Assembly: GCA_050249695.1 (NCBI GenBank)
Contig: JBFWQA010000003.1
Span: 248,001 to 312,000 of the forward strand
Length of the DNA: 64,000 nt
Direction of reading: 5' to 3'
Source of the DNA: JACKJP01 sp050249695
Lineage (GTDB): Bacteria > Pseudomonadota > Alphaproteobacteria > Rhizobiales > Tepidamorphaceae
Shown one piece after another: positions 1-8,858 of this stretch. Position 1 is the stretch's first letter; every line of letters begins with the position of its first letter. The notes beneath the pieces were generated by a model. It saw only the letters and a list, made by a program, of their open reading frames with translations, made no database searches and had not been told where the DNA came from. The position numbers were made by a program, and so were the translations under genes.

Positions 1-764
1 TAAAGGCGGATCGCCTGCGTGTTGTCATGCAGCACGGACAGATCCATATAGGCAGCCCCGCGCGCGGCGAAATATTCCGCCAGCCTGCGCACCAGCGCTT
101 CGCCGAGACCGGGCTGCGAGGCCTGCGGATCGACGGCCAGGCACCACAGCGATGAGCCGCGTTCGGGATCGTTGAACGCCTGCATGTGATCGACCCCGGT
201 GACGGTGCCGAGGATCGCGCCGGTCTTCTCGTCCTCCGCGACGAAATAGCAGAGCGCCCGCGCATCGCGCTTCTGCCAGAAGAATTCCGGCGGGATGGTG
301 ACCATGCCGCGCGCCGAATAGAGACGGTTGATCGCATCGGCGTCGTGCTGAACCGTCAGCCGGCGAATGAAAAAGTTCTTCGGCGTTCTCGACGAGGCGC
401 GATACGTCGCAAGATTTAGCCGGTAGGTATGAGACGGATCGAGAAAGACGTCCTGCGGCGCGTTCGCCAGCAGCACGTGCGGATCGCGCACGTAAAAGGC
501 GATGTCGCGCCGGTCCGGCTTTTCGCCCTGGATCTTCTGGATGATCCGTTCCGGATCGCTGAAGGTCTGGGCGAAGATCAGCCGCCCCCAGCCGCATTCG
601 AGCGCGACGTCCGGCAGCGGCTCCTCTCCCGGCGCCGGATGGCCTATCGGCGGTTTCAGCGTCTGGTCGCGCATCTGCTTCAGCCGATGCCCGACGCTGT
701 CTCTTGAGCGGCCGTCGCGGCTGCCGCGCGGCAAGCCCGTATTCCGGGTCTTCTTTTCGCTCAT
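1..764 (-). CDS. ngg: N-acetylglutaminylglutamine synthetase, N-terminal part (cut by window edge)
   Basis: The visible 254 codons hold a GNAT acetyltransferase domain: the frame runs from an ATG at 764 to the window edge and ends in the N-x-Q-A-I-R-L-Y acetyl-CoA-binding signature. In the known family this domain is fused to a C-terminal ATP-grasp ligase, which would lie outside the window. The enzyme joins and acetylates two glutamines to make the precursor of the osmolyte N-acetylglutaminylglutamine amide. It lies 52 bp downstream of asnO on the same strand, the gene order of the rhizobial NAGGN operon, and that context supports the name. The first 40 residues are basic and low in complexity. 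Confidence 0.85.
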   Translation of the reverse strand, partial: MSEKKTRNTGLPRGSRDGRSRDSVGHRLKQMRDQTLKPPIGHPAPGEEPLPDVALECGWGRLIFAQTFSDPERIIQKIQGEKPDRRDIAFYVRDPHVLLANAPQDVFLDPSHTYRLNLATYRASSRTPKNFFIRRLTVQHDADAINRLYSARGMVTIPPEFFWQKRDARALCYFVAEDEKTGAILGTVTGVDHMQAFNDPERGSSLWCLAVDPQASQPGLGEALVRRLAEYFAARGAAYMDLSVLHDNTQAIRL

Positions 765-816
765 CGCCACTCTCTTTCCCGGTTCGTCCGCGGATGCCCC
801 ACGGTCCGTCCCGCTT

Positions 817-2592
817 TCAAAGATGATGGGACTGGAGCCACATCTCCAGCAACGCAACCTGCCAGAGCTCCGAACCGCGAAGCGGTGTGATGTGCTCCGA
901 CGGCTTGTCGAAAAGCCGCTCAAGATAGGCCGGCTCGAACAGGCCGCGCGCGCGCGCCGCCTGCGAGGAAAGCGTATCACGCACCATCTCGAGATAGTCG
1001 CCCTCGATATATTTCAGCTGCGGCACGGGGAAATACCCCTTTTTGCGGTCGATCACCTCGTGCGGCACGACAAGGCGGGCGGCATCCTTCAGCACGCCCT
1101 TGCCGCCATCGGCCAGCTTGAATTCGGGCGGGATACGTCCGGCCAGTTCGACCAACTCGTGGTCGAGGAAGGGCACGCGCGCCTCCAGACCCCAGGCCAT
1201 GGTCATATTGTCGACGCGCTTCACCGGGTCGTCGACGAGCATTACATGCGCGTCGAGCCTGAGCGCGCGGTCGACCGGACTTTCCGCGCCGGAGCGCATC
1301 AGATGTTCGGCGACGAATTCACGGCTCGCGTCCCCGTCGGCCAGCCATTCGGGCCGCAATTGCGTCTGGAGTGTCTCGTGGCTGCGGTCGAAGAACACCC
1401 TGGCATAGTCGCCGACGACATCGTTCGAGGCGGCAAGCGGCGGATACCAGTGATAGCCGCCGAAGACTTCGTCGGCACCCTGCCCCGACTGCACGACCTT
1501 GATGTGTTTGGAGACTTCGCGGGAGAGCAGATAGAAACCGATATTGTCGTAGGAAACCATCGGTTCCGACATCGCGTGGATCGTGTCCGGCAGCGCCGAC
1601 ATCAGCTCCGCCGACGGCACGAAGATCTTGTGATGGTCGGTCTGGAAGCGTTCGGCGATCAGATCCGAATAGACGAACTCGTCGCCCTTCTCGCCATTGG
1701 CTTCCTCAAAGCCGATGGAGAAGCTCATCAGCCCCTTCTGGCCTTGCTCGGCGAGCAGTCCGACGATCACGCTGGAATCCACGCCGCCCGACAGCAGCAC
1801 GCCGACCGGCACATCGGCGACCATGCGGCGGCGCACCGCCACCCGCAATGCCTCCAGCACGCGGTCGCGCCAGTCCTGCCTCGTCAGCCCGCTGTCTTCG
1901 GCCCGGCGCTCATAGGATGGCTGCCAATAGCATCGATCCTGGGTGGAACCGTCGAGCCGCACCCGTCGCGTCGTCGCCGGCGGCAGCTTGCGCACGCCGT
2001 TGACGATGGTCCGCGGCGGCGGCACCACGGCGTGAAAGCTCATGTAGTGATGCAGCGCCACGCGGTCGATGGAGGTATCGATATCGCCGGCCTGGAGCAG
2101 CGCGGGCAGCGAGGAGGCGAACCGCAGGCGGTGCTTGTCGGCGCTGTAATAGAGCGGCTTGATCCCGAAACGGTCGCGCGCCAGCACGATATCGCCCGTA
2201 CCCCGTTCGGCGATGGCGAAGGCGAACATGCCGTGGAATCTCTCCACGCACGCTTCCCCCCAGGCGTGATAGGCCTTGAGAATGACCTCCGTGTCGCCAT
2301 GGGAAAAGAAGCGGTAGCCCTTCGCCGTCAGCTCGTCGCGCAGTTCCGGATAGTTGTAGATGCAACCGTTGAAGACGACCGTCAGGCCGAGTTCCGGGTC
2401 GCTCATCGGCTGCGCGGAATTGTCCGAAAGGTCGATGATTCTCAGGCGGCGGTGCGCGAAGGCGATCCGCCCCTGCGCGAACATTCCGCTGCCGTCCGGA
2501 CCGCGCGGCGCCATCGCGCCGGCCATCCTTGCCACCGTTTCCGCATCGGCGAATTTTTCGTCGAACCGGATTTCTCCGGCGATTCCGCACAT
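817..2592 (-). CDS. asnO: N-acetylglutaminylglutamine amidotransferase (asparagine synthetase-like)
   Basis: This 591-residue class II glutamine amidotransferase amidates the dipeptide N-acetylglutaminylglutamine to give the osmoprotectant NAGGN. The start MCGIAG leaves Cys2 as the N-terminal nucleophile, and RGPDG and the YNYPELR region follow. The synthetase half has the PP-loop SGGVDSS at residues 268-274 and the GQGADEVFGGYHWY region. The length fits asparagine synthetases. Linkage to ngg distinguishes it from housekeeping AsnB. The operon probably starts in the roughly 200 bp upstream of 2592. In Sinorhizobium the pathway responds to osmotic stress, and the BCCT transporter near 21 kb would suit the same physiology. 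Confidence 0.9.
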   Translation of the reverse strand: MCGIAGEIRFDEKFADAETVARMAGAMAPRGPDGSGMFAQGRIAFAHRRLRIIDLSDNSAQPMSDPELGLTVVFNGCIYNYPELRDELTAKGYRFFSHGDTEVILKAYHAWGEACVERFHGMFAFAIAERGTGDIVLARDRFGIKPLYYSADKHRLRFASSLPALLQAGDIDTSIDRVALHHYMSFHAVVPPPRTIVNGVRKLPPATTRRVRLDGSTQDRCYWQPSYERRAEDSGLTRQDWRDRVLEALRVAVRRRMVADVPVGVLLSGGVDSSVIVGLLAEQGQKGLMSFSIGFEEANGEKGDEFVYSDLIAERFQTDHHKIFVPSAELMSALPDTIHAMSEPMVSYDNIGFYLLSREVSKHIKVVQSGQGADEVFGGYHWYPPLAASNDVVGDYARVFFDRSHETLQTQLRPEWLADGDASREFVAEHLMRSGAESPVDRALRLDAHVMLVDDPVKRVDNMTMAWGLEARVPFLDHELVELAGRIPPEFKLADGGKGVLKDAARLVVPHEVIDRKKGYFPVPQLKYIEGDYLEMVRDTLSSQAARARGLFEPAYLERLFDKPSEHITPLRGSELWQVALLEMWLQSHHL

Positions 2593-2795
2593 ATCTCAAG
2601 CTGCTCCGGCGTTCGTCTTGTTCAGGCGTAGCGCCCGGATCAAAAAACAAGGCGCGGACTTTTGATGGCCCGCGCCTCCCGCAATTCTTCTGAAGGCATA
2701 GCCCTGCCTGCACCGGGTGTCAAATTACCGAATGAGCGAACGTGCAAGGTCCGCCTCGGGTTCCACTGCAAGACGGAATGCTGTTCCGGCGGGCC

Positions 2796-3746
2796 TCACC
2801 GGAGAAACGGATCCGCCGCGCAGGCCTTCATCGCCCCCTGATATTCGGCGACAAGCCTCTCACAGAGGTCCGCCGCGCCGGGAATGTCGCTGACCGAACC
2901 GACGCCCTGACCGGCCGACCAGATAGTCTTCCACGCCTTCGCCTCATCGGAAAGGCCGTGCAGTTTCACGCCCTCGTCACCGCCGCGCTGTTCGGGGTCG
3001 ATCCCGGCGGCCGCGAGGCTCGCCCTCAGGAAATTCGCCGGCACGCCGGAGACCTTCGGCGTGTAGACGATGTCTTCCGCGCGCGCCTCGATGATCATCT
3101 GCCGGTAGGCGGGATCGGCGAGCGACTCCCTGGTGTTGATGAAGCGCGTTCCCAGATAGCCGAGATCGGCGCCCATCACCCGCGCGGCGGCGATCTGCGC
3201 GCCGGTCGATATGGCGCCGGACAGAATGATCGTGCCGTTGAAGAAGGCGCGGATTTCGGGGATGAGGGCGAACGGGCTGAGCAGACCCGCATGTCCACCT
3301 GCGCCGGCGCATACGGCGACGATCCCGTCGACACCCGCTTCGGCGGCCTTGCGGGCGTGTTTGACCGAAATCACATCGTGAAAGACGAGGCCGCCATAGG
3401 AATGGACGGCATCCACCACTTCCCTGACCGCGCCCAGCGAGGTGATCACGAGCGGCACCTTGTGTTTCACGCAAAGGGCGAGATCGGCTTCGAGCCTGCC
3501 GTTCGACTTGTGGACGATCAGGTTGACGCCGAACGGCGCCGCGCCGCGATGGGCCGAAAGCCGTTCGGCGATCTCCGACAGCCAGCCGTCGAAACCGGCC
3601 GATTCGCGCTGATTGAGCGCGGGAAAGGAGCCGAGGATACCGGACCGGCACGTCTCGACCACGAGGTCGGGACCCGAAACCAGAAACATCGGCGCGGCGA
3701 TTGCGGGAATGCGGAGTTTTCCCGCAAGTCCTTCCGGTATGGCCAT
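2796..3746 (-). CDS. nitronate monooxygenase family flavoprotein
   Basis: This 316-residue FMN-dependent TIM-barrel protein belongs to the 2-nitropropane dioxygenase / nitronate monooxygenase family, which oxidises alkyl nitronates to carbonyls and nitrite. Visible hallmarks are the APMFLVSGPDLV start of the barrel, the CAGAGGHAG phosphate-binding loop near residue 165 and the GADLGYLGTRF segment. The ATG at 3746 (MAIPEGL) was chosen because the upstream in-frame stretch looks non-coding. It lies 91 bp downstream of phnN on the same strand, so it could be read through from the phn operon, though no phosphonate role is known for it. The substrate is uncertain. Confidence 0.8.
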   Translation of the reverse strand: MAIPEGLAGKLRIPAIAAPMFLVSGPDLVVETCRSGILGSFPALNQRESAGFDGWLSEIAERLSAHRGAAPFGVNLIVHKSNGRLEADLALCVKHKVPLVITSLGAVREVVDAVHSYGGLVFHDVISVKHARKAAEAGVDGIVAVCAGAGGHAGLLSPFALIPEIRAFFNGTIILSGAISTGAQIAAARVMGADLGYLGTRFINTRESLADPAYRQMIIEARAEDIVYTPKVSGVPANFLRASLAAAGIDPEQRGGDEGVKLHGLSDEAKAWKTIWSAGQGVGSVSDIPGAADLCERLVAEYQGAMKACAADPFLR

Positions 3747-3837
3747 GATGCAGCGCTCCGAATGCAGTCTCTTCGATGACGAAGGGCGCGCGAATCTAGC
3801 AGCGGCGGCAATGGAGTCCAACCGCCCGTCGTTATCC

Positions 3838-4473
3838 TCAATCGGGCGCGGCCGATGCGCCGGCAGCCAGCAGAAGATCGACGAACAACGCGCAGGGACC
3901 GTCAGGCGCTCCGGAATTGTCGATGACGAAGACCGAGGCGGGGTCGACGGCCAGCTTCACCTCGCGGGCGATGCGGCCCTCGATCTCCGTTTCGCTCTCC
4001 CGCCCGCGCGCCTTCAGGCGGCTCCTGAGCGCGACGCTGTCGGCCACGACGTGGACCACCAGCAGGCGCCGGTACCGCCTTGCGGCATCGGCGAGCGCCG
4101 CCCGCGAAACGTTGGCAACGACCACGTCGCCTTCGGCGATCCACTCGTCGACATTTCTAGATATGCCGTAGGACAGCCCGTTTGCGTCCCAGGAAAGCGC
4201 AAAGGCCCCCGACTGGCGCATCCCGGCGAAAGCAGCCGGCGACACGCCTTCATGCGGTTCGCCGCCGGCATCGGGAGGCCGCGTGATGACGCGCCGCGCA
4301 AAGCGTACGCCCGGTTCGCCTTCAAGCGCCTGGCGGGCATGGGCGATCAGCGTATCCTTTCCCGCCCCGCTCGCACCGACAACGGCGACGAAGAGCCCCC
4401 GACCGATGGCGCCGAGGCCGGAGGGCAGATGAGACACGAATCCATGCGGATCGGAAGCGGTCTGCGGCCTCAT
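3838..4473 (-). CDS. phnN: ribose 1,5-bisphosphate phosphokinase PhnN
   Basis: This guanylate-kinase-like P-loop enzyme of 211 residues phosphorylates ribose 1,5-bisphosphate to PRPP, the last step of the C-P lyase pathway. The Walker A motif GASGAGKDT is at about residues 33-41, preceded by a 25-residue N-terminal extension, and the RRVITRPP segment matches the kinase fold. The ATG overlaps the stop of the upstream HD-domain gene (ATGA at 4470-4473), so translation is coupled. It is the last phn gene of the phnCDE-led block. Confidence 0.92.
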   Translation of the reverse strand: MRPQTASDPHGFVSHLPSGLGAIGRGLFVAVVGASGAGKDTLIAHARQALEGEPGVRFARRVITRPPDAGGEPHEGVSPAAFAGMRQSGAFALSWDANGLSYGISRNVDEWIAEGDVVVANVSRAALADAARRYRRLLVVHVVADSVALRSRLKARGRESETEIEGRIAREVKLAVDPASVFVIDNSGAPDGPCALFVDLLLAAGASAAPD

Positions 4474-5021
4474 CGCGCGCCGCCTCGCAGGACGGCAAGC
4501 AGGTCAGCGCGGAAATCGTCGAGCGGTGGTGTCGGCAGGCCGACGATCTTGGCCATGTCGTCCCAGAGCCGCAGGTTCACCGCATCCTGCCAGTACTGGC
4601 CGCGCCGGAACGCCTCGACCTCCCCGCTATCGAACGGACCGCCCTGCACCTTCAGCGATGCGACGGAGGCGGGCGACAGCGTCGACATATACGCCTGATC
4701 GACGGCACAGAGATAGCGCTTGGCGGCGACGTGCAGGCGGATCGGCTCGGTGACTTCCAGCCCGAACCACCGACCCAGATGATCTGCCGCGACATCTTCG
4801 TGCATGAGATCGACGCCCCGTTCCGCCGCCCCTTCGTCTTCGGCGACCATATGGCCATAATCGTGCAGCAGCGCGGCGGTCACAAGCGACGGTCCGGCGC
4901 CGTTGCGCCGGGCCAGCATGGCGCATTGCAATGCATGCTCGAGTTGCGTCACGGCCTCGCCGCCATACATCTCGTCTCCTTTGCCGGCGAGCGTCCTCAT
5001 GATGCCGTCGACGATGCTCAT
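4470..5021 (-). CDS. HD-domain phosphonate oxygenase-like protein (PhnZ/TmpB type)
   Basis: This 183-residue HD-fold protein belongs to the family found in phosphonate operons (TIGR03276). Relatives PhnZ and TmpB are mixed-valent di-iron oxygenases that cleave the C-P bond of alpha-hydroxylated phosphonates. Metal-ligand motifs are visible: LEHALQ, LLHDYGH, MHEDVAADHL and LHVAAKRYL. The ATG at 5021 overlaps the phnM stop (ATGA) and gives MSIVDG; this was preferred to a codon 8 residues upstream. No partner hydroxylase (PhnY/TmpA) is visible nearby, so its substrate is open; it could act on an intermediate of the C-P lyase route. Confidence 0.8.
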   Translation of the reverse strand: MSIVDGIMRTLAGKGDEMYGGEAVTQLEHALQCAMLARRNGAGPSLVTAALLHDYGHMVAEDEGAAERGVDLMHEDVAADHLGRWFGLEVTEPIRLHVAAKRYLCAVDQAYMSTLSPASVASLKVQGGPFDSGEVEAFRRGQYWQDAVNLRLWDDMAKIVGLPTPPLDDFRADLLAVLRGGAR

Positions 5022-6160
5022 GCGACCCTTCGCCCTTCGCGCCATACGGCGCGCACGACCGGCACTTCGCCGTCCATCGTGACGCGGATGAGATCGGCGC
5101 GCTTGCCCGGTGCGATCTCGCCCCGGTCGTCGAGACCGACCGCCCGGGCCGGATTGCGCGTCACCAGCGCGACCGCTCTGGGCATGTCGAACCCCTCGAT
5201 GCGCCTCGGAAGCAACATCGCGCCCTGAAGCAGCGAGAAGGGGATATAGTCGGAGGAGAGGATGTCGAGGCGCCCCTCCCCGGCGAGATCGGCCGCGGAA
5301 ACGTTTCCGGAATGAGACCCGCCGCGCACCAGATTGGGCGCCCCCATGAGGATCGAGAGTCCGTTCGCTCGGGCGGCCTCCGCCGCCGCATGCGTTGTCG
5401 GGAACTCGGATATGGTCGCGCCGTCGGCGACGGCTTCAGCGACATGCTCGGGCGTCGCGTCGTCATGGCTGGCGATCGCAACGCCGCGCTGGCGGCAACG
5501 CTCGACGATTTCCCTGCGATTGGCGTCGGCATAGAGACCCCCATTGGCCAGACACCGCTGGATATAGGCATCCATCTCCGAGTCGCCCATGCCGGACTTG
5601 CCCTGATAGTACTCCCGGTATTTGTCGAGATTGACGAACTGCCGCTGCCCGGGCGTATGGTCCATCACCGACACCAGCCTGATATCGCCGCGCTCGCCGA
5701 GTTCATCCATCTTCTCCACCGCGTCCCGCGCCGCGATCTCGCAGCGCAGATGGATGAGATGATCGGCGCGCAGACGTCCCCCGTCCCGCGCGGCGGTGAT
5801 CGCACCGATCAGAGAATGGAGATCATAGGACGACGCCTTGACGTCGGCATCGGTCCCGACCCGGATGGCGTCCAGCACGGTCGTAATGCCGGATGTCGCG
5901 ATCTGCGCGTCATGCGCCTGGACCGCGGCGATGGCGTTCCACACCACCCCGGGACGCGGCGAATAATGACCTTCGAGATGGTCCGTGTGCAATTCCACGA
6001 GGCCGGGGAGCAGGAAATCGCCCTCCATGTCCTCCCCTGTGGACGAACCGCCTCCGTCGATCTTCCTGATGAACCCGCCACCGGTGTTCAGGCTGCCGGC
6101 GACGACTTGATCGGCGCAGACGATGCGGGCATTGCGAAAACTGTATTCGGGCGCACTCAC
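5018..6160 (-). CDS. phnM: alpha-D-ribose 1-methylphosphonate 5-triphosphate diphosphatase PhnM
   Basis: This amidohydrolase-superfamily enzyme of 380 residues releases pyrophosphate from ribosyl-1-phosphonate 5-triphosphate. Visible motifs are the metal-site VELHTDHLEGH, the VMDHTPGQRQF region, IASHDDATPEH and a C-terminal NPARAVGLDDRGEIAPGKRADL typical of amidohydrolase composite domains. The start is a GTG at 6160 that overlaps the stop of the DUF1045 gene (GTGA), so the two are translationally coupled. A longer in-frame extension exists but is antisense-like and lies inside the DUF1045 gene. Confidence 0.93.
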   Translation of the reverse strand: MSAPEYSFRNARIVCADQVVAGSLNTGGGFIRKIDGGGSSTGEDMEGDFLLPGLVELHTDHLEGHYSPRPGVVWNAIAAVQAHDAQIATSGITTVLDAIRVGTDADVKASSYDLHSLIGAITAARDGGRLRADHLIHLRCEIAARDAVEKMDELGERGDIRLVSVMDHTPGQRQFVNLDKYREYYQGKSGMGDSEMDAYIQRCLANGGLYADANRREIVERCRQRGVAIASHDDATPEHVAEAVADGATISEFPTTHAAAEAARANGLSILMGAPNLVRGGSHSGNVSAADLAGEGRLDILSSDYIPFSLLQGAMLLPRRIEGFDMPRAVALVTRNPARAVGLDDRGEIAPGKRADLIRVTMDGEVPVVRAVWREGRRVA

Positions 6161-6882
6161 GGTGCCTTCTCCATTGTTGTGGGCGTACTGGATGCGTCGG
6201 CCCGGCCCGTCAGCGGCAGGCTCCGATGAATGAGGAAATCCGCGCCGGGCTCGGCCTCGACGAACAGCGCGATCCGGTCGATTCGGACGGGCGCCTCGAG
6301 CAACGGACCGAAATGCGCCTCTGCGAGCGGCGTAACGCGGTCCGCTTCCTCCTGCGACAGCCGGTCGGTCAGCGTCATGTGGAACCGGAAATGGTCCTTC
6401 ACATGCGGATATCCCCACCGTTCCAGGAGCCGCATCTGCGCGGCGTTGAGACCGGCGGCGCGGCGGGCGAAATCGGCGCCGTCGAGCCGTGCCCAATAGG
6501 GATCAAACGCTTCCAGCACGGCCTCGGCCAGGGCCGACAACCGACCCTCGTCGCGATTGGGTAAAAGGGCCAGGAAGCCCGACAGCGTGCCGACCTTCAA
6601 GGAGACAGGAAAGGCTGCGAGCCGGGCCGCAGTGTCCTTGGCCGCCTCGACCACGTCCTCAAGGCTAAAGGGATCACGCAGGTGGAAAGGCGCCTTCAGC
6701 GTCGCATGGAAGCCGTAGCGTCGCGGCGCGGCGAGGATCTCATCCGCCGCCGCCCGGCCGAGCGCCGCTTCCAGCACGGCCGGCTGCCGACCCTCATGCG
6801 CGGCGTCGCGGCCGAGCCAGGCCGATGCCGCCCGCCAGAGCGCTGTTTCCGGAGCCGGCGCGAAATAGATGGCGACCCGCAT
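6157..6882 (-). CDS. DUF1045 phosphonate-operon protein, 2H phosphoesterase-like
   Basis: This 241-residue protein belongs to the DUF1045/TIGR03223 family that is seen only with phosphonate genes. Two H-x-T/S motifs, HATL near residue 60 and HMTL near residue 175, place it in the 2H phosphodiesterase fold (RNA ligase/cyclic phosphodiesterase-like). No phnP is present in either phn block, so it may open the 5-phosphoribosyl 1,2-cyclic phosphate made by PhnJ in place of PhnP; that is inference. The start MRVAIYFAP at 6882 lies 8 bp after the phnE stop. Confidence 0.82.
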   Translation of the reverse strand: MRVAIYFAPAPETALWRAASAWLGRDAAHEGRQPAVLEAALGRAAADEILAAPRRYGFHATLKAPFHLRDPFSLEDVVEAAKDTAARLAAFPVSLKVGTLSGFLALLPNRDEGRLSALAEAVLEAFDPYWARLDGADFARRAAGLNAAQMRLLERWGYPHVKDHFRFHMTLTDRLSQEEADRVTPLAEAHFGPLLEAPVRIDRIALFVEAEPGADFLIHRSLPLTGRADASSTPTTMEKAP

Positions 6883-6890
6883 GTTCGTCC

Positions 6891-7700
6891 TCAGATGGCA
6901 AGCCGGCGCAATTGCTGCGACAGGATGTCGGTCAGCGACACGGTCACGACGACGATGATCATGATCGCGGCGGTCTCCGCGTAGTAGAAGCCCCGGATCG
7001 ACTCGAACAGGATCTGGCCGATACCGCCGGCGCCGACCAGGCCCAGCACGGTGGCCGAACGGACATTCGATTCGAAGCGGTAGAGCGAGAAGGATATCCA
7101 CAGCGGAAAGACCTGCGGAATGACGCCGTAAATCACTTCCTGGAACCTGCTCGCACCCGTTGCCCTGATGCCTTCCACGGGCCTGTGATCGATTGCCTCG
7201 ACCGCCTCGGAAAACAGCTTTGCCAGAATGCCGGTCGTGTGAATGAAGAGTGCCATCACGCCCGCGAACGGGCCAAGACCGACCGCCACGACGAACAGCA
7301 CCGCGAAGACGAGTTCGTTGATTGCGCGGAACATGTCCATCAGGCGCCGCACCGGCTGGTAGATCCACCAGGGCGTGATATTGGCCGAAGACAGAATACC
7401 GAAGGGTATGGCGGCGAGGATGGCGAGCCCGGTGCCCCACAGCGCGATTTGCACGGTCAGCACCATTTCGCTCAGATAGTACCGCCATTCGTGGAAATTC
7501 GGCTCGGCGAACCCCATGGCGTATTCGAGCATGTTGTCGGCATCGGTGAACAGGTTCACCCACCGGTAGACCTCGGCCGGATCGTAGGCCCAGGCCAGGA
7601 CGCCGATGACGCAGAGCCACACGAGATATGTCAGCAGCGTGCTGCGCAACGAGCGACGCGGCAGTTCGACGCTTGCATGCGTTGCTGTCGTGTCTGTCAT
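6891..7700 (-). CDS. phnE: phosphonate ABC transporter permease PhnE
   Basis: This inner-membrane permease of 269 residues takes up phosphonates with PhnC and PhnD. It has about six hydrophobic segments and the EAA loop around EGIRATGASRFQEVIYGVIP, where it contacts the ATPase. The length matches single PhnE proteins. It is separated from phnD by 96 bp that contain a strong GC hairpin, which could set a lower level of permease than binding protein. Confidence 0.93.
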   Translation of the reverse strand: MTDTTATHASVELPRRSLRSTLLTYLVWLCVIGVLAWAYDPAEVYRWVNLFTDADNMLEYAMGFAEPNFHEWRYYLSEMVLTVQIALWGTGLAILAAIPFGILSSANITPWWIYQPVRRLMDMFRAINELVFAVLFVVAVGLGPFAGVMALFIHTTGILAKLFSEAVEAIDHRPVEGIRATGASRFQEVIYGVIPQVFPLWISFSLYRFESNVRSATVLGLVGAGGIGQILFESIRGFYYAETAAIMIIVVVTVSLTDILSQQLRRLAI

Positions 7701-7741
7701 TCAAATGTCCTGCGGGGTCCAGAAACACGGGTCTGGTCGAT

Positions 7742-7777
7742 CCGCCGCCGGCCCCTTCGACGAGGAACCGGCGGCGG
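7742..7777 (-). other. intercistronic hairpin between phnD and phnE
   Basis: CCGCCGCCGG (7742-7751) and its exact complement CCGGCGGCGG (7768-7777) enclose a 16-nt loop. No T-tract follows, so it is more likely a 3' mRNA stabiliser of the phnD message than a full terminator. Confidence 0.6.
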
Positions 7778-7796
7778 TGGTCTTTCGTGGCAGCGT

Positions 7797-8795
7797 CTAC
7801 GACTGCGGCACGCGGGCCATCAGCCCTTCGATCTCGGCCTTCTGCGCTTCAAGTTCCTTGATCTTGGCGGCCTTGTCGGCGGCGCTCAGTTGCTCGTCAC
7901 CATTGATCTTGAACATCTGCTTGGAGATTTCCAGGATGCGGATCGGATAGAGCTGCGCGTCGGAGGACGGCCGGAACGGTGCCCATTGCAGGCCGGCCAG
8001 CACTTCACGCGCCTTGGCGACTTCCTCGGGCGTGCCGAGACGTCCGTAGGACATGAAGAACTTGTAGATCTTCGCTTTGGTCGCTTCGTCGAGATCCTTC
8101 TTCCAGACGATCGGGTCGGACGGGATCAGCGGCGACTTCCAGATGATCTTCAGGTTCTTGAAGGCTGTCGGATTGCTCAACTCCAGACGCGACATGTTCT
8201 CGGTGTTGTTTGTCGCGACATCCACCTGTTTGTTCGCGGCGGCCAGCGCGTTGGTCTCGTGGTTGGCGTTGCGCACCGTCTTGAAGCATGTCTTCGGATC
8301 GACATTGTTCTTGGCGAAGACGAAGGTCGTCGGCACCAGGAAGCCGGAGGTGGAGTTGGGATCGCCGATGCCGAAATTCAGCGAGCCGTCGCATTTGAGG
8401 ACATCGTCAAGCGAATTCAGCGGGCTGTCCTTGTGGGTAACGAGCAGCGACCAGTAGCCGGGGTTGCCGCTGACGTCGACGGTCTGGGTGAAGACTTCGC
8501 CGCCGGAGCGGTCCACCGCTTCCATGGCGCTCTTGTTGCCATACCAGGCAACCTGCACCTTGCCGAAGCGCATACCCTCGATGATGCCGGCATAATCGGA
8601 GGCGAAGAACGCGTTCACCTTGAGGCCGGTGTCTTTCTCCATGGCCTCAAGGAAGGGCAGCCACTGGGGCTTCAGATTTTGCTGGGATTCGGTGGAGATG
8701 ATGCCGAAATTGATTTCCTTGATTTCGGCATGGGCAGCATTCGCAAGGCCGGCCGCGAGCGCGGCGACCGCAATGGTCTTCGTAAAGGCGTTCAT
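7797..8795 (-). CDS. phnD: phosphonate ABC transporter substrate-binding protein PhnD
   Basis: This periplasmic binding protein of 332 residues delivers phosphonates to PhnE. The first 23 residues form a signal peptide ending in AHA, followed by KEINFGIISTESQQNLKPQW, the conserved PhnD opening. The region YAGIIEGMRFGKVQVAWYG lines the ligand pocket in the family. It sits between phnC and phnE, the usual order, and is probably the most strongly expressed gene of the block. Confidence 0.94.
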   Translation of the reverse strand: MNAFTKTIAVAALAAGLANAAHAEIKEINFGIISTESQQNLKPQWLPFLEAMEKDTGLKVNAFFASDYAGIIEGMRFGKVQVAWYGNKSAMEAVDRSGGEVFTQTVDVSGNPGYWSLLVTHKDSPLNSLDDVLKCDGSLNFGIGDPNSTSGFLVPTTFVFAKNNVDPKTCFKTVRNANHETNALAAANKQVDVATNNTENMSRLELSNPTAFKNLKIIWKSPLIPSDPIVWKKDLDEATKAKIYKFFMSYGRLGTPEEVAKAREVLAGLQWAPFRPSSDAQLYPIRILEISKQMFKINGDEQLSAADKAAKIKELEAQKAEIEGLMARVPQS

Positions 8796-8858
8796 GGATA
8801 TGTCTCCCTGTTGAACGGTTGATTACGCGGGATAATGAAAGAGCCCGGATCGGTTGAC

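Noticed and set aside
502..2631. 709-codon open frame on the plus strand
   Set aside because: It lies opposite asnO and ngg, has arginine/histidine-rich composition and no family motifs. It is a high-GC antisense artefact; the same holds for the other long antisense frames, e.g. 6825-8822 and 54575-56848.
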